From: Synchiropus splendidus
Lineage: Eukaryota > Chordata > Actinopteri > Syngnathiformes > Callionymidae
Reading direction: 5' to 3'
DNA: 64,000 nucleotides
Assembly (NCBI RefSeq): GCF_027744825.2
Contig: NC_071337.1
Location: forward strand, 11,533,031 to 11,597,030
Numbering within the stretch: the first letter of the stretch is position 1; every line of letters begins with the position of its first letter. This document shows positions 14,256 to 24,376 of this stretch, in pieces. The position numbers and the translations under genes are program-made. The notes under the pieces were generated by a model, which saw only the letters and a list, made by a program, of their open reading frames with translations, had not been told where the DNA came from and made no database searches.

Positions 14256-14608
14256 ATGTGAGTATTTCTTTATTACAAATAACAAAAGTGACAATTCATT
14301 AGACTAACTAGACACAGATCATTGAAAAATAAAGCACTTCAAGTAGCTGTAAAAATATTTTTTAAATAATATATTTTGCTTTACAGATTTGTCTTGTGTT
14401 TTGTATGTTGCAATGTTTTGCAATTTTATCAATTAATTCTTCGTGATGTGAAATTAATATTCAAGTATGCAGTAATCCCATGGGTTAAATAACTACGTGG
14501 TTTCCCAATTTAATTTTTTCTTTTTTTTCTACAGCATATTTTTTGGGTGAGAAATTGTTCACTTTTAGAATTAGAAATTATAATCAAACAGAAAATAATA
14601 AGTTAAAA

Positions 14609-14630
14609 TATATATATATATATATTTTTG

Positions 14631-14701
<71 letters not shown>
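14609..14701. repeat. (AT)n microsatellite, compound
   Basis: Two pure AT runs (about 14609-14625 and 14637-14701) are separated by a short T-rich spacer. The longer run has about 32 units. It lies immediately beside the LINE tail that starts at 14722, so it may have grown from insertion-site or tail sequence. Confidence 0.95.
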
Positions 14702-14702
<1 letters not shown>

Positions 14703-14721
14703 AAATCAAAAATATATTTAT

Positions 14722-14850
14722 ATCAAAATCAGAAAACTTTATTAATCCCAAGGGAAATTGTGTTCGTAACATGCTCTGTACACAACATATCACAATAAAT
14801 TAAAAATAAATATTTTAAAGTGCAAAGAAGTGATACAAAAGAATCAATCA
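14722..14850 (-). mobile_element. LINE 3' end (L2/Rex-like), copy B, minus orientation
   Basis: Starting at 14722 the sequence repeats the opening of copy A with few changes (ATCAAAATCAGAAAACTTTA, then TTAATCCCAAGGGAAATTGT), and both share GTGCAAA..GCGATACAAAAGA-type text about 95 bp in. It is 5'-truncated. The pair sits 0.75 kb apart in the same orientation, either as two insertions or as one segmental duplication. Confidence 0.6.
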
Positions 14851-17410
14851 ACCCATACCTCCATAATGTGGCCGGTGCATAACAAAACCTTAAATGAATA
14901 AATGTATAAAAACAGATGACACTTATTTGGACAAGAGCGACCTGAGACCCTCTGTGAATAATCATAATCATTTTCAGACACGATAAATATTCATTTCTGT
15001 TCAATTCACAGTTTAAGAAAGAAAAGTTTGAGACAAACTTCATGAAAGAAAGTTTTTATGATGTCTCCAGTTTGTTGTTTACCTGCCTTGAATTTGCGAC
15101 TAAGCGCAACAAACCAACAACATTTAGACAGCTGTGCAGCTGTGTATTGACAAACCATAAAATATGAAGCTGCAGCCATAAATGACATTAACTCCCATTA
15201 ATCGATAGTCAGTAGCTACGTTACAGGAACTGAATAAATAAACTGCGCGCTAAATAAACATTTTATTCTTACCCTCTTCCGCTAGTTATCGACCTGCTGG
15301 TTCTTTAAAAAGGCTATAACAATGTCTTTCACCAGGTGTCCAAAGTGAACAGTTACAGCCGGTGCTCATTCAGGTGAAAGTTATGATCAAACCTGTTTCA
15401 GTCCTAGAGCTTGATATGAAGGACTTTTATCTTGACTAAATGATCTTGGCACATTACACTGGTGTGCTTCACCTTAAGTGATCCGCCGACTGCAACTGGC
15501 AGAATTAGAAATCCAAGGCTCTTGCTGTGAGTCACCTCCTTGCTCTCTTCATTCAATGCGTCGTATGAAGGAAGTGAGGGGTTTAACCTTCGGCCACAAG
15601 ATCATCAAGTAGCAGTTTCCACTGACCGTCAGTATTAGAAAGCTGGAATTAGAATCAGGCATTCCCAGCGAGCGGATGTCAGGCTGGCCCACTGACCTCA
15701 TGCTTCCAGCTCATCTTTCTCTCCAGGGGAATAGAGTGAATGGCAAAATCATAACTCTCATAAGCGCATATTAATCCCATGGTCTGAGCGTGTACAGCCT
15801 GCGAGGGCTTACCTCTGTCAACAGAGATTTTAGTCTCTGTTCACAAAAAAAACACACCTGGGCTTGGACAGGCCCGAAGTCAAAACAAAAAGATATGCAG
15901 GCAAAAACCTGCCACTTCAACCTCCGAAAAGTATGTTCCAAAATACTCAATGAATCTCACCTTCCACCATAGCAACAAGGGAGAGCATCAGAAAACGCTT
16001 GCTTAAAACTATGGTACATTCAGATCATTGATTTCAAGTGGAACTTCTACGCTCATTTTCCACAGCAGGTGCTGAAGCTGTTGTCTTTTTCAAGGCTTTC
16101 AAACGAATAAAACTGTACTCAAGCACAAATAAAATCCCTAAAATTTAATACTGAATACACTGTCATGTCCAGATATGATGGGTTTTTTTTTTCCATCAGT
16201 CGCCTGTAGCATCTGGCATCTAGCATCTTGACATGCCATTTACACTCACACAACAAGTACAACTACGTGCTCAATCGAAGTCAATTTAATCCCTTTTGTT
16301 ATGTTTCAGGGGGGGAAAAAAGCAACAAATTGCACAAGACACTAAACACAGGACCGTCGCCATGGCAACGGTGCATACACCAAACCATTGAATCTACAAG
16401 GGAATCAGAGAGGAACCCACGGCAAGTCTCTGTTTACATGCTCCAGATGTTCTGCAGTCATAACTTTCATCACCATCCCTCCTGAAGCTACACAACTCCA
16501 CGACAACACTATTAGTCAGGACGAGATGAACATTTTTATCGCCTAAAAATCGTGTCGTGAAAGAGATTTTATATACGGTGGGATCATAATTTGGCAAATA
16601 AATACTCATTTGTACTCCAGTCTACAACCTCCTCATTATAAACTAATGGCTTTATCCGAAAGCCATTTAAATTTGGAGTTTCCACACAATGAGATCAAGC
16701 TGTGAGTGGTGTAATGGAACCTAATATGCAGGATATTAACTCGGACCTCCTCTTTTTTCAAACCCTCATGAAGAGAAGTCAGTGCAGGACACTGGCAGAG
16801 ATTTTTCACTTTTTCAGTTGTAACGCAGCTAGTCGTACAGTTCTCTTGAGGATATTCCTTTTTATTTTTGTTGCTGTTCTTATTCATTTAACATTCAATG
16901 CAAAATGGAAGCGTTTAAAACACTAGATAAAAGAAAGGTTTAAGGCGTGTTTGATTATTGAAGTCACTCTAAAATAAAGGAGAATAGACATGTAGTCATT
17001 GGTGACTTGAATAAAAACAAATCCACTTCGTTTCGGGGCATGAAAGCTGCCATCCAACTGCGCCACCTTCAGGCACCAGCGGAGCAAAATCTATTGCAGA
17101 GTTCAGAATCAGTGAGTCGTGATAGAAAAGCGTTTACGGTCGTTTCACATGGAGCGAAAAGAGAGAAGTAATTGTCAATCTGGTAATTGCTGCTCGATCA
17201 ATAGGAGAGAGAGAGAGGGGTTGTTGGTGCGGTTGCCAGCAAGACGCAGTGCCACAGAGCCAGGCTGCACTGCACCACAGCGAGAAAAAGAGTCTCCAAA
17301 CCCAGGAAGAGCAGAGGACTTTTGCGCACTGAAAGCAGCGAGGATGCGCAGATACCAAACATGACAGCAGCGTTTCCTCTTGGACGCACTGAGGAGCCTG
17401 CGGGGCTCGG

Positions 17411-17452
17411 TGCGCGCACGTGTGTGCGCGCGCGCGCGCCGAGACGCGCACA
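17411..17452. repeat. Alternating CG/CA purine-pyrimidine tract just inside gabbr2 intron 1
   Basis: About 42 bp of nearly pure alternating GC/GT dinucleotides, including a run of seven CG steps, lie 37 bp downstream of the exon 1 donor in the direction of transcription. Such tracts can adopt left-handed DNA. It is CpG-dense and part of the CpG-rich promoter region. Confidence 0.85.
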
Positions 17453-17488
17453 CACTAGCGAGCGTGGTAGTGGGAGAGTCGTGTTTAC

Positions 17489-17791
17489 CTCGGTGTCGTA
17501 GATTTTGGTGATGAGCGAGAACGAGTACTTCCTGGACTCGCGTATGTGCTGAATGGCGAGCTGGACCGCCGGTTCGATTCCCTGGCTGATGCTGCTCATC
17601 AGGGCCGACTCGTTCATGGGCATGAGGACCATGATGGGCAAATTCTCCCCGTCCCTGGAGAACCAGCTGTTGTCCTGTCCATGTTTGGTTCGGTCGTTGC
17701 ACACTTTGGCCAGGGCAGGAGGGACCAGCAGAACACCGAGGAGCAGCAGCATCCCACAGCCGCCGCCGCACACCCTGCGGGCTCGGGCCAT
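17489..17791 (-). CDS. gabbr2: GABA-B receptor subunit 2-like, exon 1 (N-terminal 101 residues)
   Basis: The start ATG at 17791 has a favourable context (GGCAGCATGG); the reading frame continues upstream but without another ATG. A signal peptide is clear: a basic MARARRVCGG stretch, then LLLLGVLLVPPALA, with cleavage expected near residue 28. After a short linker the Venus-flytrap ligand-binding fold begins with LPIMVLMPMN, then GIEPAVQLAIQHI and YDTE at the exon end. This matches GABBR2, which has IMGLMPL, LPAVELAIEQI and YDTE at these places, better than GABBR1. The exon ends in phase 0 at GAG|GTAAAC. The product would be a plasma-membrane class C GPCR subunit that pairs with GABBR1 and couples to Gi/o. 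All later exons are missing from the window. A divergent gabbr2 paralogue is possible; galnt12 nearby supports the GABBR2 locus. Confidence 0.8.
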
Positions 17792-18440
17792 GCTGCCGTG
17801 CAAGGTGACCAGATCAGAACCCGCCGCTACCCCTCAGTGTGTGGGCATCGCGATTCCGGGTCGAGTCTCCCGTTCGTACAGCAAAACAGTGCCCCACAAA
17901 AAATAAAAAAAAAGCACCGCAGCAGCCCCGCAGAGCGGAAACTGCAGCCCAAAACTGAGACTCTGTAAGAATAATCCAAGATCGATGAGAGGAAAAGAGT
18001 CCGGCGTCACGTCATTCGAGCGAGCCCGGTTATAGACGTCCCGTAGAGTCCCGGTATGATCCACACAGGTGAAGACAGGAGTCACTGACTGTCACCTCCG
18101 AGGTAAATCCCCGCAGACGCGGTCATTCCTGCTCAGACACCGGGATGGAGAGGAGCACGCGCAGTGATGCTGATGCTGGAGGTCCAAAGTCTGACAGCCT
18201 GTGGGACTGGGATGCTCATCTCCGATGGTGCGTCAGAGGAGCTGATGCTCACCGTGCGCACAAGAGGGAGCAGTGGAGGAGGAGGAGGAGGAAAGGAAGG
18301 AAGAGGAGGCGGGAGACAGCCTGGCTGAAAGGCTGCACTGGCTTTATGCAGGACACTCACCCGCTGATGACAGCCAAGACTGATGAGCTGTTATTGAGAC
18401 GCGGCCGACATGTTTTAGAGCAGGCTTTTTAAAATATATA
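17792..18440 (-). promoter_or_regulatory. CpG-rich 5' UTR and promoter region of gabbr2-like gene
   Basis: Sequence upstream of the start codon is GC- and CpG-rich (for example the stretch around 18000-18060 and GAGACGCGGCCGACATG near 18395), in sharp contrast to the AT-rich surroundings. It continues the CpG density of exon 1. A purine-rich GGA/GAA tract lies at 18271-18315. No TATA box stands out, as is usual for CpG-island promoters of neuronal receptor genes. The transcription start cannot be placed from sequence alone. Confidence 0.55.
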
Positions 18441-18558
18441 GAGCTATAAACACGTCGGTGTCTCGGCAAGGCGCAGTGCAACCCAGAGAAATTGAAGTGC
18501 AAGAGAGGAGCAGTCACTCCGAAATATTACTGTAAGGAAATCAGCCTGCAGTGGACAG

Positions 18559-18563
18559 CATGC
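18559..18563. repeat. Target-site duplication, left copy (CATGC)
   Basis: CATGC directly abuts the left terminal inverted repeat. The same five bases directly follow the right terminus at 24705. Five-base duplications are made by integrase-type transposases that cut with a staggered end. Confidence 0.85.
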
Positions 18564-18608
18564 CTACGGAAGAGGATTAGGGCCAGTAAAGAAAAAAAAA
18601 ATTTTTTC

Positions 18609-18944
18609 TCAGAATTCTGACTTTAAAGTCAGAATTCTGACTTTAAAGTCAGAATTCTCACTTTTTTCTCAGAATTCTGACTTTAAAGTGAGAATTCTGA
18701 CTTTAATCTCAGAATTCTCACTTTTTTCTCAGAATTCTGACTTTAAAGTGAGAATTCTCACTTTTTTCTCAGAATTCTCACTTTTTTCTCAGAATTCTCA
18801 CTTTAAAGTGAGAATTCTGACTTTAATCTCAGAATTCTCACTTTTTTCTCAGAATTCTGACTTTAAAGTGAGAATTCTCACTTTTTTCTCAGAATTCTGA
18901 CTTTAAAGTGAGAATTCTGACTTTAATCTCAGAATTCTCACTTT
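18609..18944. repeat. 20-bp subterminal palindromic array, 17 units
   Basis: AGAATTCT recurs exactly every 20 bp, seventeen times. It sits within TCAGAATTCTGA or TCAGAATTCTCA, and the spacer is CTTTAAAG, CTTTTTTC or CTTTAATC. Both the core (GAATTC) and the CTTTAAAG spacer are palindromes. Subterminal repeats of this kind serve as transposase binding sites in other DNA transposons; here that role is inferred. Confidence 0.95.
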
Positions 18945-19010
18945 GTGACGTTGAGCAATGAATTGTGGGACGGGAAACGTCAGATCGCTGTGTAGCTGTG
19001 AAGAGACAAC

Positions 19011-19085
19011 ATGTCATCGACCAGTGACTTTTTGCGCAGTCGAGGAGTTTCAGAGGACATCATCTCACTTATGGAGGAGCAGAGG
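19011..19085 (+). CDS. TIR-encoded leader exon, left copy (27-codon upstream ORF before the transposase)
   Basis: The ATG at 19011 opens 25 codons (starting MSSTSDFLRSRGVSEDII) to a donor AGG|GTGAGT at 19086. The matching acceptor is TTGTGCAG at 19421-19428. After splicing, the frame runs ATA AAG TGA, so it stops at 19435-19437, three bases before the transposase ATG at 19441. The result is a 27-residue upstream ORF on the transposase mRNA. The same 75 bp in the right arm is a productive first exon of the HECT-like gene. Translation of the transposase would need leaky scanning, reinitiation or another transcript start. Confidence 0.7.
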
Positions 19086-19440
19086 GTGAGTAACATATTG
19101 CCTTCATTTGGTGACTGTTGAGTACTTAAAGGAAATGCTCCATGTAGCTTGTAGCTTCGCTGCTAATTCATAAAAAAGAGACTGACGTGGCAATCCATAT
19201 ATGTCACGGTGATGTCATATACACATAGACACACATATGCACACACACGTCTGTACTTTACTACTAACTGGGAAGGTTGATGAGTGGAGTGAACTGTTGA
19301 AACTGACACAACACCATAAATGCGAACATTATTATTTACAAAATATATAATATGCATACTGTCTTGTCAGACGCTACATTATTTCAGTAATTCTAAAATA
19401 TGATTGGTTTTTATCTTTTCTTGTGCAGATAAAGTGACTG

Positions 19441-20867
19441 ATGGAGGCTACAACTCACACAGTGGCGGCTGAAAAGCCAGATTTGGATGACTTCATCAAG
19501 CTGTGCTTTAGACTTTCACTCAGCAATAAAGAAATACTGGCAGTAGTGGCACATCATGCTCAGACTGTCATGAGTATTCGGACTCTGAAGAGAATATGCC
19601 GAAGACTTGGTTTGTATCGAAGAAAGAACCAGTCAGACCTGGGAGAAGTGTTGGCTTTTATCCAGCAAGAGATCATGACGAGTGGGCAGATGCAAGGTTA
19701 TCGATGGCTTCATCTACGAGCAATTCAGAAAGGATTTGTTGTGTCACAAGACACAATACGGCAAATTATAAAAATGATTGACCCCGTTGGTGTGGAATTA
19801 AGAAGAGCACGACGCCTACGAAGACGGCAATACAGCTGCAGAGGACCAAATGCTGTTTGGCACATGGATGGCTATGATAAATTGAAACCCTATGGGATTG
19901 GCATCCATGGCTGCATTGACGGGTTTAGCCGATACGTATTATGGGCAGAGGCCTACACCACAAACAATGATCCGAAGGTGGTTGCAAGTTACTTTATTAA
20001 AACAGTTTCACGCATTGGTGGATGCCCAGAAAGGATCCGTGCTGACAGGGGCACAGAAAATGGCCATGTTGAACAGATGCAAATGTTTTTGCGAAGAAAC
20101 CACTCAGATAGCTTTGCAGGGGACAAAAGTTTCCTTTATGGAAGAAGTACCGCCAATCAGCGCATTGAAGGATGGTGGACCACCCTCCGTAAACAGAGTG
20201 CACAATTCTGGATGAATTTATTTCAAACTCTTCAGGATGATGGTCACTTCACAGGAAACTTTCTGGATAAAAGCCTCATCCAGTTCTGCTTTCTCAATCT
20301 GATGCAGGTAAAAGACTTTGTCTGTGCATATTATTTTTTCTGCATTGAAATTAATCAATGGTAAAAATTTAATTCCGAAATACTTGAAGTAAGACAGTCA
20401 GACGTACTACAGATACTTTTGTCATTTTGCATAGTGCATACTGTAGATGGGATGACTCAAACAAGCAAATTGAATGTTAATAAAGTTGCTGGGCAAAATG
20501 TCAATAATATCAATACTTAACTATTCCGCTTTTTGGGCAGGATGAGCTGGATGAAGTTGTGAACACATGGAACTCCCACAAAATAAGATCAAGGTTGACC
20601 GGTGATGCAGCTTCAGGTCGGCCAGTCGTCATGTATTCATTCCCTGCCATTCACAGTGCTGAGGATCGACTGAAATCTGCTGAAATGGAAGAGGTCATTG
20701 TATGTATGGAAGAGTGCATGCCAAAAGCCCCGTTTCCTTGTGATGAAACTGTTTTTGAGCTGTGTTGTCTGCTCATGGAGGAAAATGAATGGCATGCTCC
20801 ATCAGATCCATTAGTTGCAAGTGATTTGTACATTACATTGAGGGGAGAAATATTGAAGATTGTATGA
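19441..20867 (+). CDS. IS3-like DDE transposase (integrase core), two coding exons
   Basis: Exon 19441-20307 encodes 289 residues and exon 20541-20867 adds 108, joined in phase 0 across an intron with GT (20308) and AG (20540) ends; total 397 aa. Residues 20-60 are helix-turn-helix-like (SLSNKEILAVV..RTLKRICRRLGL). Residues 85-115 (GYRWLHLRAIQKGFVVSQDTI) resemble the HTH_21 region of IS3 OrfB. The RNase H-like core follows: HMDGYDKL gives D143, GCIDGFSR the second strand, RADRGTEN gives D202, and NQRIEGWW gives E243, so the triad is D-58-D-40-E. It would cut and join the element ends in the nucleus. The family is recognised by motif; the assignment to IS3EU rather than Ginger is less certain. 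A polyadenylation signal lies at 21011. Confidence 0.88.
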
Positions 20868-21010
20868 CAAGTCTATTGATGTAATATTTATTAAAACTTC
20901 GGCATCTAACTGTGTCATTAAGAGAATGGATTCTACACATTTTTTGTCCTTTGAGTTTACGTATTGTGATTTTTCACACGACATTTTAAATGTATTTTCT
21001 GTAAGTCACA

Positions 21011-21020
21011 AATAAATAAA
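21011..21020 (+). terminator. Polyadenylation signal of the transposase gene
   Basis: Overlapping AATAAA hexamers (AATAAATAAA) occur 144 bp after the transposase stop codon. Confidence 0.6.
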
Positions 21021-21290
21021 AGGGCATTAAACATTTCACCTGAGTTGTGATGAATCTATGTAAAACTTCACCTACCAAAATGAGTGACAGAAAATATTTT
21101 CCTGTGTATTAATTCGCTGTCTACAATGTCGTTTTTTTAGTTTCGATTGGTTCCATAAATATTTTTGAAGTACTATGTATTGCAAAAAACATTTTACAAA
21201 ACATATGAACAACATTATGAGACCCTTCATATTTACACACTTAATAAACACTCAGGTGAAGACAGAAATACAAAGTTGTAGAAGAGTGAG

Positions 21291-21296
21291 TTTATT
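21291..21296 (-). terminator. Polyadenylation signal of the HECT-like transposon gene
   Basis: AATAAA on the minus strand (TTTATT on plus), 174 bp beyond the stop codon at 21470. Confidence 0.55.
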
Positions 21297-21469
21297 GAAT
21301 GCAATAAAATATTACTCTTCATAGTAGCAGCATGGTATATATCCATATAAAACAATGCAGCTGCTGAAACAACTTCCCAATAGTAAGTATAACATCTTAG
21401 GCTTTCTTTTAAATGAAGCCCATGAACTTTTTAGATCGTTATATTCCTCTAGTTAAGGGTGCAAAACAA

Positions 21470-24376
21470 TTAAACAATGTCCATCATCCAAATATTGCTT
21501 TCGAGAACTGCATTGAATTCTGATCGGAAATCTGGGAAATTTTCATAGCTTTCAGCAATATGCAGAACTTTCCCACAGGTGTGCCCCACGGGTCTTCTCG
21601 TGAACTCTGTCATTTCCTGGAATTCCACCAGAATGGTGTCTGTAACAACAAGATCAGAGCCAGTGCAAAACCGGAGAAACTTCTGAAGTTTGACTTCATC
21701 CAACTCTCTGATGAACTTTTTCAGATGACTTGCCACTTCTTTCTGCTTTGGGGTTAAATCAGTCGCAAATCTCAGCAGTTGGCAGACTTTTTTTGAAGTT
21801 GGTTGCAAGTCAGAGCACAATTTGTTCAGTGCTTCAGGACTGATGGAGATATGCTGAAGAGTAACCTCCCTCCAGCAGTCTATAACAAACATGGGCTTTT
21901 GGACCAGCTCTTTGTGTGCTATTTCCAGCAGTATTGTGGGAAAGGTTTCAGCTGTGATTCTCCTTCTACATCCATAGCTGTCAAGTACTTCAACAAGATC
22001 ATCTAGGTCCACTTCAGAAAAGTCCTTCATTGCTTCCATCAACACATCTCGTTCCTGGCTGCTCACAAACTGCAGGAAATGGGCTTTTGGATCACTGTAA
22101 ACACAGTTGAAAAGCACTTGTTCGAGGAAGGGAAATGCAAGTTTGTTTGGGAAATAGCAACAATCTTGGTAACCTTTAACAAGGATTCTCCCAACTGCTT
22201 TCCACTTTTCCTCAGGAAAATCATGGCGGATGAATGGCACTTTAACTATTGTACCAAGGGTGCATCGTTCATAGAATTCTTGCCAGAAGCAGCTAAGAAC
22301 ATCCCTCAGCACTCCAGATCCAACACCTGCTTCTTCTCTATTATCTGGTAATATGCGTTTCACATTCAGTGATTTGTTCAAGATGGCGTCATCAGAGAAA
22401 GCTGTAATCATATCATTCAATGTGTCAGAGTAGTGAACAGTTATTGTCATCGCATCTGGTGGATCAGGTGGACTGAGAGGCATAGCTGGACCATCGTAAA
22501 TCAATGTGACCTCTGTATCTTCCTCTGCATCATATGTGGGACCAAAAGTAATTTCTGAATCAACAGAAATGTCCAAAGATACGTAGACTTCACTTGATTC
22601 AACTGTGACCTCCTCAATTTCTGCAGAGTTGTTTTCACTGCCATTGTGTGACAAAGCCAAGACTTCCCCTGTTGTTGTGCTGGCATCATCTTGCTCATCT
22701 TTTCGCCTTGTTGCAATGTAAAAACGCAACAACGTCAGTTTTGCTGCCTCGTACATATTGCCAATGGACTGGCAGGTGTCATCAGTGAGGCAATTCTGTT
22801 TGAAATCCCACACCTCAAACTCGAAGTCCAATTCAGATCCTTTAGGAGAAATTCCACCAGGGAAAAACAGTTTTTTTCCCTCCTCAAGAATGTCCTTTAA
22901 CCCAGCTTCTGTGGACATTTTAACCTTTCTGGTACCTCCTCCCTGCTTCTCCCTCACCTGTTTTGCTATTTTTCCATCATTGTGTATCCATCCAATCGCA
23001 ACATTTCTTGTGGTTTTCTGCCTCTTAATCTGTTGTATTTTCGTTTTTGAGGCAGTGTCCCCTTTCGAACTTTCATTTCTGAGTTTCATTTTTTCACGGA
23101 GTTTTTCCAAAAGTCCGTTTTTTCTTTTTAATGGGGGCTGTTTTGTCTTGCAAAAATTGAAGAGAGCAATTCGGTCTCCATAACAGGGGATGTAATTGGC
23201 AAGACTTTCATCATCCATCAGTGAGATGACGTCACTATCAATCTGCACAAGAAAAACAGCAAAAAAAGACAATCAATTAAAATATAACAGAATCACAAAG
23301 TATTGTAAGCATTATAAAATTGTAAATAAAATACAAACTGACAAAAATGCTGCAACTGTTACACGTTGAAATATATTAATGATTGTGATTTGTACATATA
23401 TGCCTAAAAATATTATTTCAAAACTACTTAGATTTAAATAAGCTTAGTGAGTCTAAAATTAGATTCAACACATTCGACAACAAACGACAGCAGCAGCGTG
23501 AAGCATGCGAGCAATATAAGAACAAGAAATATAATTAACAACCGTGTTATAGACTGTGTTGTTGCCCTAGTAGGTGTTAGTGGAGCGGAGTGCACTGATA
23601 TTAGCGATGGTTAAGGGAAGGTTTTTGTTGGCCAACAGGCTTGACGAAGCATCGGCGAGTGAGTGTGACGGGCGTAAAATAAAATGCACGCACCAAACGA
23701 ACAGTTGCCTTCATTCAAGTTCCCAATATATTACAAACACACTCACATCGTCACTGACACCTTGGCGGCGGTGACTCTAGAACATTAGATACGTCTCTTT
23801 TGTGCGCTGAACATGTGAATGTCTGCAAAATAAGTCACCAAAGACAGGAGATTACTGGCTCATATGCATGTATGTTAATGGCACGATGGTTAATAGCGTC
23901 AAGACGTGCTGGTTTGTTCAAATGTTGTCTGTTTGTTCAGTGATCGCACAGTTTCTGTTATTTTACAATCGTATATTTGACTGATTTAATGAAAGCAATG
24001 TTGTGTATGAGGAGCGGTGTCTGCCTCTTCCTTAATTACCGGATCGCTGGCTCCGTCAAGCAAGCAAAGGGGCTGGATGCAAAGTGTCGCCGAGTTCTAC
24101 AAATGCTATATGACGTCACCATGACGTATCTGGACTGTCTCTTGAATACTTTTGTCTGAAGGAACCAACGACTCCTAATCTGCATATTCACGCGGGTAGA
24201 TCCCATCAATGTGATGTGAATTAGCAGCGAAGCTACAAGCTACATGGAGCATTTCCTTTAAGTACTCAACAGTCACCAAATGAAGGCAATATGTTACTCA
24301 CCCTCTGCTCCTCCATAAGTGAGATGATGTCCTCTGAAACTCCTCGACTGCGCAAAAAGTCACTGGTCGATGACAT
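21470..24376 (-). CDS. Transposon-borne SAM-like/HECT-like E3 ubiquitin ligase protein, two exons
   Basis: Exon 1 is 24302-24376 inside the right inverted repeat; exon 2 is 21470-23242. The acceptor TTGTGCAG|ATTGAT at 23242 joins it in phase 0 to the donor AGG|GTGAGT, giving 615 aa. Residues 1-55 form a SAM-like segment (EDIISLMEEQR, then DVISLMDDESLANYIPCYGDR). Residues 60-130 are basic and low-complexity, and 205-290 acidic. From about 320 the sequence follows the HECT pattern: NREEAGVGSGVLRDVL, VGRILVKGYQDCCYFPNKLAFPFLEQVL, and near the end RRPVGHTCGKVLHI, where Cys581 aligns with the catalytic cysteine of the HECT C-lobe. Many fish proteins labelled G2/M-specific E3 ligase-like look like this. 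The N-lobe is diverged, so activity is unproven. An alternative start within exon 2 (MSFFAVFLVQ) reads intron sequence and is unlikely. Confidence 0.82.

Larger units (their letters stand above)
18564..19170 (+). repeat. Left terminal inverted repeat, 607 bp, with array and leader exon
   Basis: From the outside inward it holds a 35-bp unique end, an A/T tract, 17 copies of a 20-bp unit, then about 225 bp of unique sequence ending GCTTCGCTGCTAATTCA. By eye the unique 225 bp matches the right arm with a single difference (GTGGGACGGG here, GTGGGGCGGG there). It includes a start codon (19011) and a splice donor (19086). Confidence 0.92.
20868..21469. other. Convergent 3' ends of the two transposon genes
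   Basis: This AT-rich 600-bp stretch separates the two stop codons and has no ORF of interest. It carries the polyadenylation signals of both genes, so the 3' UTRs either meet or slightly overlap, depending on cleavage sites. Confidence 0.7.

Noticed and set aside
17198..17488. Read-through of gabbr2 exon 1 into a further 97 codons
   Set aside because: The frame crosses a good GT donor after YDTE, the conserved exon end, and continues into CG/CA repeat sequence without family similarity.
17175..17771. A 198-codon minus-strand frame over the gabbr2 region
   Set aside because: It lies in a different frame from the signal peptide and flytrap sequence; the open length comes from high GC content.
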